Positions 1-5,523 of a stretch of DNA of 6,469 nt are shown one piece after another. Positions within the stretch are counted from its first letter, which is position 1. Every line of letters starts with the position of its first letter. Source of the DNA: Oscillospiraceae bacterium (GTDB lineage Bacteria; Bacillota; Clostridia; Oscillospirales; UBA929); assembly GCA_031258665.1 (NCBI GenBank), contig JAIRML010000091.1, forward strand, positions 1-6,469, written 5' to 3'. A program made the translations under genes and the position numbers. Below the pieces are notes generated by a model. That model was not told the origin of the DNA. It was given only the letters and a program-made list of their open reading frames with translations, and did no database searches.

Positions 1-1364
1 TGCAGCGCGCGCGCCACATTGACGCTCCCGTGCCCGCCGCTGCACTTGGGGGTATAACTGGGGGCAAAGCGCATGTAGCGCCCCCGGTCCGTGATCTGCG
101 TGCGGGGCGTGATCACACCCGTCTCCAGCGCCGCGATGGACACCGCCATCTTAAACGTGGAACCCGGTTCGTAGGCGCCGGCCAGCGCCCGATTGACCAT
201 CGGCCGCATCGGGTCCTCCTGCAGCGCGGCGTAGTCGCCCAGAAAATTCGCGAGCCGGAAAGTCGGGTAGGACGCCATGGCCAGCACCTCGCCGGTGGCC
301 ACGTCGATGACCACGGCGGCGCCGCCGCCAGCCAGCTCCTCCTCGGCCAACCCTTCCCCTTCGCCCCGCTCGCGCAGCACCTCAATGCCGGACGCCAGGG
401 CGTATTCCACCTGCTCCTGGAACCGGATGTCGATCGTGAGCATGCAGTTTTTCCCCGGCTCCGGCGGCTGGGCACTGATGATGTTTGTCACCTTGCCAGA
501 GGCGGTGGTCTCCTCCTCCCGCTTCCCGTCCGTGCCCCGCAGCCAGCTCTCCAGCGCGCGTTCCAGGCCATCCAGCCCCACAATCTCATCGGCGGCGTAC
601 CCGCGCGCCTCGTAGTCGTCGAACTCTTTCTTCGGGATCTGGCCCACCCGCCCCAAAAGGTGCGCGGCAAATTCCGTGCGATATTCCCGGATGGGGACGG
701 TGTCGATCGTAACGCCGGAGAGCCCCTGTTCACGGATCTTCCCCACGAGGGTGATGTCCACGTCATCCGCAAAGCGATAGGGCGCGATGTATCGGTACGG
801 CTCCACGCCGAACAGCGCCCGCAAATCGAGCTCATAGCGGATGCCCGCGATGCACAGCGCCTCGGCGTCGGAGAAGCGGTCGTCCACCGCATACTCCTCC
901 CGCATGCGCGCCATCAGGGCCTCGGCATCCGGCGACCCCCAGTCCTTGCGCCGGAGAAACTCCTCGAGCTGGTCGCTGTCCTGCTCCGCCATGCCGGCAC
1001 GGTAGGCAAAGGGGGGGCCCACGACCGGAAAGGTGTCGGTGTACGCCGCCTGCGCCTCGTCCATCAGCTTCACCAGCCGGTCCAATGTCCCGGCGGGGTC
1101 GGCCGACTGAGTGAGCCGGTTGAGGTCGATGCGCACGGAATAACTCAGCCGATTGACCACCAGCGGGCGCCCGTAGCGGTCGAGGATCTCCCCGCGGGCC
1201 GCCGGCAACGCCACCGTCCGGCGGAGCCGGCGCTCCGCCTCGCGCAGGTTGTCGTCCCCATGTGTGATCTGCAAGTTGTACAACCGGGCCGTGGCGCCCA
1301 GCAAAAATACGCCGAGCAGCAGGATGAGAAGCGCGATGCGGAAGAAAAACTTGGCTCTTTTCAT
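1..1364 (-). CDS. mrdA: Penicillin-binding protein 2 (class B PBP, peptidoglycan transpeptidase), 3' part missing
   Basis: This is the monofunctional DD-transpeptidase of the elongasome, which cross-links peptidoglycan outside the membrane. About 454 residues are visible before the left window edge. One N-terminal membrane anchor (about residues 8-26) follows a basic MKRAK start. Next comes the class B pedestal with RGEILDR (57-63) and VGLDGLE (262-268). The transpeptidase domain begins around residue 300 and carries the active-site motif STFK (Ser402, Lys405) within EPGSTFKM. The SxN and KTG motifs would lie beyond the edge. Ser402 is later than in E. coli PBP2 because the pedestal is long (about residues 85-215), a style I associate with clostridial PBP2. 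The ATG at 1364 overlaps the mreD stop as ATGA and has AGGAG 7 nt upstream. Position after mreC-mreD supports PBP2 over a division PBP or SpoVD. The family is certain; the elongation role is inferred from context. Confidence 0.94.
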   Translation of the reverse strand, partial: MKRAKFFFRIALLILLLGVFLLGATARLYNLQITHGDDNLREAERRLRRTVALPAARGEILDRYGRPLVVNRLSYSVRIDLNRLTQSADPAGTLDRLVKLMDEAQAAYTDTFPVVGPPFAYRAGMAEQDSDQLEEFLRRKDWGSPDAEALMARMREEYAVDDRFSDAEALCIAGIRYELDLRALFGVEPYRYIAPYRFADDVDITLVGKIREQGLSGVTIDTVPIREYRTEFAAHLLGRVGQIPKKEFDDYEARGYAADEIVGLDGLERALESWLRGTDGKREEETTASGKVTNIISAQPPEPGKNCMLTIDIRFQEQVEYALASGIEVLRERGEGEGLAEEELAGGGAAVVIDVATGEVLAMASYPTFRLANFLGDYAALQEDPMRPMVNRALAGAYEPGSTFKMAVSIAALETGVITPRTQITDRGRYMRFAPSYTPKCSGGHGSVNVARAL

Positions 1365-1891
1365 GACGTTTCTCCTGTCAATTCATTGCCGAACCGGCGG
1401 GCAACGGCCCGCAGCGACACATACACCGCGGGCACACACAGCGCCGTGAGCGCGATCTCCGGCGCGGCCACGAGGACCAGGTTGTGCAGGGCCGCCCGAC
1501 CCGGGATGAGGTAGAGGACTACAAAAAACACCACGTCGAAAGCGGCCAGCGCCACAAGGGAACAGAGAAAGCCCGTGAGGAAATTCTTGCGAAAGAGCTT
1601 TTCCGTCACATGGCCGATCCCCGCGCCGAGGAGCAGAAACAAAACCGCGTGCACAGCGGGGACGGGCGGGATGACGGCGTCGCACCACAGCCCGATGAAA
1701 AATCCGTACACGGCGCCCGCCGTCCGGCCCTCCGACATCGCCACAACCGCGACCACCGTGGGGAGGATGTTGGGGCTCACGCCCCACACGCGCACGCGCG
1801 CCAACACACCCGTCTGCAGGAGCAAAAAGGCCAGGAAGACCAGCGAATATACGATCCATTTGACGATGCCCCGATACCGCAACCACGCCAC
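1361..1891 (-). CDS. mreD: Rod shape-determining membrane protein MreD
   Basis: MreD is a polytopic inner-membrane component of the elongasome that works with MreC and PBP2/RodA in side-wall synthesis. The 176-residue product is strongly hydrophobic, with about five or six membrane segments (roughly 13-30, 41-52, 57-73, 78-95, 104-128 and 137-162). Family-like features are LLLQTGVL near residue 23, SPNILPTVV near 39, and the G-rich GAVYGFFIGLWCD around 59-71, which matches the conserved GxxxGFxxGLxxD stretch. Length fits the family. The first in-frame start is GTG at 1891, directly preceded by GGGG with no spacer. A TTG three codons later (1882) has the G-rich stretch at a better distance and could be the true start, giving 173 residues. 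It follows mreC after 27 nt and overlaps the PBP2 start by 4 nt. Assignment rests on topology, motifs and the mreC/PBP2 neighbours. Confidence 0.9.
   Translation of the reverse strand: MAWLRYRGIVKWIVYSLVFLAFLLLQTGVLARVRVWGVSPNILPTVVAVVAMSEGRTAGAVYGFFIGLWCDAVIPPVPAVHAVLFLLLGAGIGHVTEKLFRKNFLTGFLCSLVALAAFDVVFFVVLYLIPGRAALHNLVLVAAPEIALTALCVPAVYVSLRAVARRFGNELTGETS
1372..1376 (-). promoter_or_regulatory. Ribosome binding site of the PBP2 gene
   Basis: AGGAG lies 7 nt before the ATG at 1364, inside the last codons of mreD. With the 4-nt ATGA overlap it fixes the PBP2 start and suggests translational coupling to mreD. Confidence 0.75.
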
Positions 1892-1901
1892 CCCCGGCCG
1901 G

Positions 1902-1916
1902 CCCCGCCGCGCGGGG
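1902..1916 (-). other. GC hairpin in the mreC-mreD junction
   Basis: The mRNA reads CCCCGC-GCG-GCGGGG, a perfect 6-bp stem with a 3-nt loop, beginning 3 nt after the mreC stop. It sits in a 27-nt spacer (1892-1918) made only of G and C, which also holds the palindrome CCGGCCGG. There is no T run, so it is not a standard intrinsic terminator. It could affect mreD initiation or mRNA stability, or it may simply reflect base composition. Confidence 0.4.
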
Positions 1917-1918
1917 CG

Positions 1919-2761
1919 TCACTCCGAAATGTCAAAGCTCTTGATCACAAACACCTGCTTGAGCTCCTCCAGCTCGACGGACGGGCGGATGACCGCGTAG
2001 GCCGAGATGCCTGTCTCGTCCACGTACAGGTTGGTCACTCTCCCCACGACGATGTCGCGCGGGTACTTGCCGCCGATGCCGGAGGTGAGCACGACATCCC
2101 CATTTTTCACATCCACGTCCTTCGCCAAGTACGACATACGCAAAAACCCCTGCCGCATGAGATCAAAATTTCCCTCCACCACCGCCGACAGGCCCGTGCG
2201 GAAGACGAACGCGCCGGCCTCCATGTCGGTGTCGATGAGGGTGGTCACCGTCGACCAGGTCGTGCCCGCCTCGTTGATCACCCCGACGAGGTACCCGGCC
2301 TCGCTGATGACGCACTGCCCCGGGGCGATGCCATTGGCGGAGCCCCGGCTGAGCGTGAGCGTGGACGCCCAGTTTGACGCGTCCCGCTCGGTGATCGTGG
2401 CGGACTCAAACACGAAGTCCCGCCGCCGCTCGGAGAGCCCCAACAACTGGCGCAGCCGCTCGTTTTCGTCGTTCGACGCCTCCGACAACCGGGCCGCCGC
2501 CTCCATCTCGGCAATCTGGATCTTCAGCCGTTCATTTTCCTCTTTCAGCGCGTCGTGCTCGTACATATAGCCATAGAGAGAGGCAATGGAGTCCGACAGC
2601 CCGGCGATCCCCGACTGCAGCGGCTGGAACACCGTGCCCAGCAGATTCGACACCGGCGAGGCGTACCCGCCGGTGAGCGAGGAGACGACGGCCAGCACAA
2701 ACGCCAGCAGCACCGCCGCCGCCGCCGCCAGCAAACCCTTGTGCTTCAACAAAAAACGCAC
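1919..2761 (-). CDS. mreC: Rod shape-determining protein MreC
   Basis: MreC is a bitopic scaffold protein of the elongasome. Its extracytoplasmic domain binds and activates PBP2. The 280-residue product has a basic N-terminus (MRFLLKHK), one membrane helix (about 9-29, with a run of five alanines), a coiled coil (about 66-109, rich in E, L and R, including EENERLKIQIAEME and NDENERLRQLLGL), and then the two-part beta-barrel domain (about 118-275) with SRGSANGI, GQCVISEAGYLVGVI and LTSGIGGKYPRDIVVG. Length is typical. The open frame extends to a GTG at 2773, which would overlap maf by 11 nt. I prefer the GTG at 2761: it has GAGGTGA, a long match to the 16S rRNA 3' end, 8 nt upstream, and gives the usual family N-terminus. 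It lies 1 nt after the maf stop. The MreC identity is firm; the exact start is less so. Confidence 0.94.
   Translation of the reverse strand: MRFLLKHKGLLAAAAAVLLAFVLAVVSSLTGGYASPVSNLLGTVFQPLQSGIAGLSDSIASLYGYMYEHDALKEENERLKIQIAEMEAAARLSEASNDENERLRQLLGLSERRRDFVFESATITERDASNWASTLTLSRGSANGIAPGQCVISEAGYLVGVINEAGTTWSTVTTLIDTDMEAGAFVFRTGLSAVVEGNFDLMRQGFLRMSYLAKDVDVKNGDVVLTSGIGGKYPRDIVVGRVTNLYVDETGISAYAVIRPSVELEELKQVFVIKSFDISE
2714..2730 (-). repeat. Short trinucleotide run (five GGC on the coding strand) within mreC
   Basis: Five GCC units on the plus strand (2715-2729), flanked by near-matches, encode most of an alanine run in the MreC membrane helix. Unit gain or loss would stay in frame and only change helix length by single alanines. 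Confidence 0.5.
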
Positions 2762-2762
2762 G

Positions 2763-3347
2763 CTATCCGTCACCTCTCAGCAGTGAGACGCCAAATTCGG
2801 CCAGCATGGCCCCCAGCCGGCACAGCGGCAGGCCCATGACATTGTAAAAGTCCCCATACACGCGCGCCACAATCAGCGCGCCGCGCCCCTGGATCCCGTA
2901 CGCGCCGGCCTTGTCCATCGGCTCGCCGGAGTCCACATAGGCGGCGATCTCCTCTGCCGTCAGCGGCCGAAAAACAACCTCCGTCCGCTCGTACGCCGTG
3001 CGCGCAAGCGCGCCGCGCCGCACGGTGACGCCGGTGTACACCTCGTGCGCGCGCCCGGACAGCCGGGTGAGCATCTCCGCCGCCTCGGCGCCGCCGCGCG
3101 GCTTGCCCAGCAGCCGACCGTCCAGACAGACCAGCGTGTCGGCCGCAATGATCACATCGCCCGCCTCGTACCGGCCCGCCACGGCGTCGGCCTTGGCCCG
3201 CGAGAGACGGCGCACGGTCTCCTCCGGCGCGGCGCCCTCCGGCGTCGTCTCGTCGCAGTGGGGCTCGCAGGTGAGAAAATCGGTCAGCCCCGTCTGCGCA
3301 AGCAGCATCCGCCGGCGCGGCGAGGCTGAGGCAAGTATGATCTTCAT
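2763..3347 (-). CDS. maf: Maf-family nucleoside triphosphate pyrophosphatase (probable dTTP/UTP type)
   Basis: Maf proteins hydrolyse non-canonical or excess nucleoside triphosphates to the monophosphate plus pyrophosphate in the cytoplasm, and have been linked to septum formation in Bacillus subtilis. The 194-residue product has the full family pattern: the N-terminal SASPRR (7-12), AADT with the putative catalytic Asp70, GKP (81-83), VYTGV (103-107) and KAGAYGIQG (146-154), then GDFYNVMGLPL (165-175). The KAGAYGIQG version is typical of the YhdE-like dTTP/UTP subgroup rather than the YceF-like 7-methyl-GTP subgroup; the subgroup is inference. The ATG at 3347 gives the standard MKIILASASPRR start, with a weak GGGA 9 nt upstream. 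An in-frame TTG at 3362 would add five residues inside the preceding gene and is less likely. Maf follows the DUF4321 gene by 1 nt and precedes mreC by 1 nt. Confidence 0.95.
   Translation of the reverse strand: MKIILASASPRRRMLLAQTGLTDFLTCEPHCDETTPEGAAPEETVRRLSRAKADAVAGRYEAGDVIIAADTLVCLDGRLLGKPRGGAEAAEMLTRLSGRAHEVYTGVTVRRGALARTAYERTEVVFRPLTAEEIAAYVDSGEPMDKAGAYGIQGRGALIVARVYGDFYNVMGLPLCRLGAMLAEFGVSLLRGDG
2770..2776 (-). promoter_or_regulatory. Ribosome binding site of mreC
   Basis: GAGGTGA lies 8 nt before the GTG at 2761 and inside the maf coding end. The upstream alternative GTG at 2773 lies within this motif, so it would have no spacer. The site therefore favours the shorter MreC. Confidence 0.65.
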
Positions 3348-3348
3348 G

Positions 3349-3612
3349 TTATTTTTTCCCAAAACGGCGGTAGAGTAACCCGGCGGCGCCCATACAGAGG
3401 ATCACGCTGACCGAAAGGTGAAGCGTCAGGCCGAACTTCAGGCGCAGCACCACGAGTTCCAGTACCAACGGGCTCTCCGGCGAAACGCCGAAATCCCGCC
3501 CAAAACTCAGCCACCGCAGGGCGGGCAGTGAACGGGTCATCTCGCCGACCAGCAGCCCGATCACCGCGCCGGCCATCAAAAAAAGCGCCAGCAGCCATGT
3601 GCGCCCCCTCAT
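3349..3612 (-). CDS. Small DUF4321-type membrane protein, function unknown
   Basis: This 87-residue product has two predicted membrane helices (about 5-25 and 60-81). They flank a polar loop with RWLSFGRDFGVS (33-44) and a hydrophobic strand-like stretch LVLELVVLRLKFGLTL. The layout, length and the LSFGxxFG...LxLxVLxLxFGLT pattern match my memory of DUF4321 proteins, which I recall being encoded just upstream of maf in Clostridia. No enzyme motif is visible. The ATG at 3612 overlaps the stop of the transketolase C subunit as ATGA. The Shine-Dalgarno sequence is weak (CAGGC 4 nt upstream), so expression probably depends on coupling. The stop lies 1 nt before the maf start. A link to envelope or cell-shape functions is possible from position alone; nothing in the sequence proves it. 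Confidence 0.8.
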   Translation of the reverse strand: MRGRTWLLALFLMAGAVIGLLVGEMTRSLPALRWLSFGRDFGVSPESPLVLELVVLRLKFGLTLHLSVSVILCMGAAGLLYRRFGKK

Positions 3613-4583
3613 AAAGCCTGTTTCCGCCTGTGTACCCGGACGGCGGCCGCGGCGATATCCACGGCGTTCAGGCGGAACCGGCCCCGCAGGTAGTCCTCCG
3701 GACCCACCTCACCGAATTGATCCTGCACCCCCACGCGCTCCACCGGCACGGGCACGGTCTCCCCCAGCGCCTCGCACACGGCGCTGCCCAGCCCGCCCAC
3801 CACGTTGTGGTTCTCACAGGTCACCACGGCGCCCGTCTCTCGCGCGCAGCGCTCAAGCAGCGCGCGGTCGATCGGTTTCCAGGTAAAGAGGTTGACGACG
3901 CGCGCCTCCACGCCCAGGGCGGCCAACTCCTCCGCCGCCTTCATCGCTTCCGCCACCAAGATGCCCGACGCCACCAGCGTCACGTCCTGTCCGCCGCGCA
4001 GCGTTTCTCCGCGGCCGATCGAAAACTCCGAACCCTCGCCAAACACCGACACCGCGTTCTTTCGCATCAGCCGGATGTAATATACCCCCCGACTCTCCGC
4101 CAGCTGCGGCAGCAGCGCGCGCAGCTGCACCGAGTCGGTCGGTTCGAGCAGCGTGATCTCGGGGATCGCGCGCAGCACCGCCATGTCCTCAAGCGGCATG
4201 TGCGTGCCCCCGTTGTACGCCGCCGTCACCCCGGGGTCTGTGCCCACGATCCGCACATTCAGCCGCGCGTACGACGCCGAGATAAAGATTTGGTCACACA
4301 CGCGGCGCGACGCAAAACAGGCGAACGAATGCGCAAACGGGATCTTCCCCGTCGCCGACAGCCCGGCCGCCACACCCACCATGTTCGCCTCCGCGATCCC
4401 GCAGTTCACAAACCGGTCCGGGTAGGCCTTGGCAAACGGCTTCATCCCCGACGAGCTCATGAGGTCCGCGTCCAGCGCCACGATGCGTCTGTCCTCCGCC
4501 GCCAACGCCATCAGCGTGTCACAGTAGACCTCCCGCATCATCTTCGGTTCCTTTTCCCGCGCCGTCTTCACAATCACGCTCAC
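3609..4583 (-). CDS. Transketolase, C-terminal subunit
   Basis: This is the pyrimidine-binding and C-terminal half of a split transketolase, which transfers two-carbon ketol units in the non-oxidative pentose phosphate pathway; the two subunits together form the active site. The 324-residue product shows IVALDADL (34-41), then CGIAEANMVGVAAGL (61-75) with Glu65, the expected catalytic Glu contacting the thiamine ring. It continues with GGTHMPLEDMAVLRAIP (125-141), and the C-terminal domain has CENHNVVGGLGSAVCE (256-271). Two starts are plausible. GTG at 4583 overlaps the previous stop as GTGA, with AAAGGGGGTG 7 nt upstream. ATG at 4541 has AAGGA 7 nt upstream and gives 310 residues beginning MMREVYCDTL. 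I report the longer form because of the junction. The frame stays open to 5414 over the neighbouring subunit gene, but that part is non-coding in this frame. 1-deoxyxylulose-5-phosphate synthase is excluded by the split architecture and partner gene. Confidence 0.93.
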   Translation of the reverse strand: MSVIVKTAREKEPKMMREVYCDTLMALAAEDRRIVALDADLMSSSGMKPFAKAYPDRFVNCGIAEANMVGVAAGLSATGKIPFAHSFACFASRRVCDQIFISASYARLNVRIVGTDPGVTAAYNGGTHMPLEDMAVLRAIPEITLLEPTDSVQLRALLPQLAESRGVYYIRLMRKNAVSVFGEGSEFSIGRGETLRGGQDVTLVASGILVAEAMKAAEELAALGVEARVVNLFTWKPIDRALLERCARETGAVVTCENHNVVGGLGSAVCEALGETVPVPVERVGVQDQFGEVGPEDYLRGRFRLNAVDIAAAAVRVHRRKQAL

Positions 4584-5440
4584 GCCCGCGCACCCCCTTT
4601 CACAGCCGCCTCCGCGGCCTCCAGCACAGCCCGGGCACCCGCCAGCGCCCCGTCCATCTCCTCTTTTGTAAACTGGACATGATGGTTGAATTCGCGCCCC
4701 TCCACAAACGGGCACCCCTTGCCCTTCACGGTCTTCAGCACGATCATGGAGGGCGCGCCCTCCCGCGCCGGCGCGCGCGCCACCGCCTCGGCCAGCGCCC
4801 CCACATCGTGCCCGTCCACCGTCTGCGCATACCACCCGAAGGCCGCAAATTTGGCCGCAATGTCCCCCGTGTCGAGCACATTCTTCACATAGCCGTCGAG
4901 CTGCTGGCCGTTGTTGTCGCAAAACGCGATCAGGTTGTCCAGCTTGTAGTGCGGCGCGAACAGCGCGCCTTCCCACACCTGCCCCTCGTCGCATTCTCCG
5001 TCTCCCAAGATCAAAAACGTCCGCGCGCCCGCGCCGTCCATCCGCTGCCCCAGCGCCAGCCCGCATGCCGTCGACATGCCCTGCCCCAGCGACCCCGTCG
5101 TCATGTCGATCCCCGGCGTCTTCAAGCGGTCGCAGTGCGAAGGCAGACGCGTCCCCGGCTTGTTCAGCGTCAGCAGCTCCTCCCGCGGGAAATAGCCCTT
5201 CAGGGCCAGCGTCGCGTACACCGCCGGCCCCGCGTGCCCCTTCGACACCACGAGCCGGTCGCGCTCCGCCCACGCCGGCCGCGCCGGGTCCACGCGCATC
5301 GCGCCCCCATAGAGCACGGCCAGTGTCTCCACCAGACTCATCGCCCCGCCGACGTGCCCAAACCCCAGCGCCGCGAATTCCTCCAGCGCCGCCACCCGGA
5401 TCTGTTCCGCCCACAATCGCAGTTCTTCTTTCTTGCCCAA
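4580..5440 (-). CDS. Transketolase, N-terminal subunit (thiamine pyrophosphate-binding)
   Basis: This is the diphosphate-binding half of the split transketolase, acting in the cytoplasm with the C-terminal subunit encoded immediately downstream. The 286-residue product carries GHVGGAMS (28-35) with a conserved active-site His29, SKGHA (66-70) and GSLGQGMS (116-123). The thiamine-diphosphate motif starts at GDGECDEGQVWEG (146-158) and ends at DNN (175-177), which supplies the Mg2+ ligands. The length fits N-terminal subunits of split transketolases. The start is TTG at 5440, the first possible start after the upstream in-frame stop. It has GGGAGGG 6 nt upstream, so this rare start is well supported. 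The end overlaps the next gene by 4 nt (GTGA), fitting equimolar production of the two halves. No promoter is evident in the 83-nt leader, so read-through from the synthetase gene is possible. Confidence 0.95.
   Translation of the reverse strand: MGKKEELRLWAEQIRVAALEEFAALGFGHVGGAMSLVETLAVLYGGAMRVDPARPAWAERDRLVVSKGHAGPAVYATLALKGYFPREELLTLNKPGTRLPSHCDRLKTPGIDMTTGSLGQGMSTACGLALGQRMDGAGARTFLILGDGECDEGQVWEGALFAPHYKLDNLIAFCDNNGQQLDGYVKNVLDTGDIAAKFAAFGWYAQTVDGHDVGALAEAVARAPAREGAPSMIVLKTVKGKGCPFVEGREFNHHVQFTKEEMDGALAGARAVLEAAEAAVKGGARA
4591..4600 (-). promoter_or_regulatory. Candidate ribosome binding site of the transketolase C subunit (GTG start)
   Basis: AAAGGGGGTG lies 7 nt before the GTG at 4583, one mismatch from AAGGAGGTG over nine positions. 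A rival site, AAGGA at 4549-4553, serves the ATG at 4541 at the same spacing. The sequence alone does not settle which is used. Confidence 0.5.
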
Positions 5441-5446
5441 AGCCGA

Positions 5447-5453
5447 CCCTCCC
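5447..5453 (-). promoter_or_regulatory. Ribosome binding site fixing a TTG start for the transketolase N subunit
   Basis: GGGAGGG ends 6 nt before the TTG at 5440. No ATG, GTG or TTG occurs upstream in this frame before a TGA, so this site decides the start. Confidence 0.8.
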
Positions 5454-5455
5454 TC

Positions 5456-5495
5456 TGTTTGCTTGTCTGTTTGTTTATCTGCTTGTCTGTCTCCT
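5456..5495 (-). repeat. A/C-rich imperfect 4-nt repeat leader with an 11-bp direct repeat
   Basis: On the coding strand this stretch is a run of near-identical tetramers (GACA, AGCA, AACA, GATA). It contains two perfect copies of ACAGACAAGCA (5480-5490 and 5460-5470) at a 20-bp period. It lies directly upstream of the transketolase Shine-Dalgarno site, is poor in G compared with its surroundings, and has no visible hairpin. It could be an unstructured leader that helps ribosome loading, or merely low-complexity DNA. Confidence 0.6.
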
Positions 5496-5523
5496 GTTGC
5501 TGCATCGCCCCCATCTCACGCGC

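Noticed and set aside
30..1514. A 494-codon plus-strand open frame opposite PBP2 and mreD.
   Set aside because: Its His/Arg/Pro-rich composition is typical of an antisense shadow of a GC-rich gene. The minus strand has clear PBP motifs across the same bases.
3349..3612. The small membrane gene as a toxin, holin or leader peptide.
   Set aside because: The two-helix pattern with the conserved FG-containing loop and the position before maf fit DUF4321 better, and no toxin partner is present.
3609..5414. A single 601-codon minus-strand open frame spanning both transketolase subunit genes.
   Set aside because: Only the part below about 4583 resembles a protein family. The upstream part is Gly/Arg/Ala-rich, lies over the transketolase N-subunit gene in another frame, and stays open because of high GC.
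5338..5514. A 58-codon minus-strand frame starting ATG at 5514 and reading through the repeat leader (Gln/Lys-rich) into the transketolase gene; a possible leader peptide.
   Set aside because: It has no Shine-Dalgarno site at a proper distance, the composition follows the tetranucleotide repeat, and most of it overlaps a well-supported gene in another frame.
5441..5523. A promoter or intrinsic terminator between glycyl-tRNA synthetase and transketolase.
   Set aside because: I found no -35/-10 pair with normal spacing and no hairpin followed by a T run on the transcribed strand.
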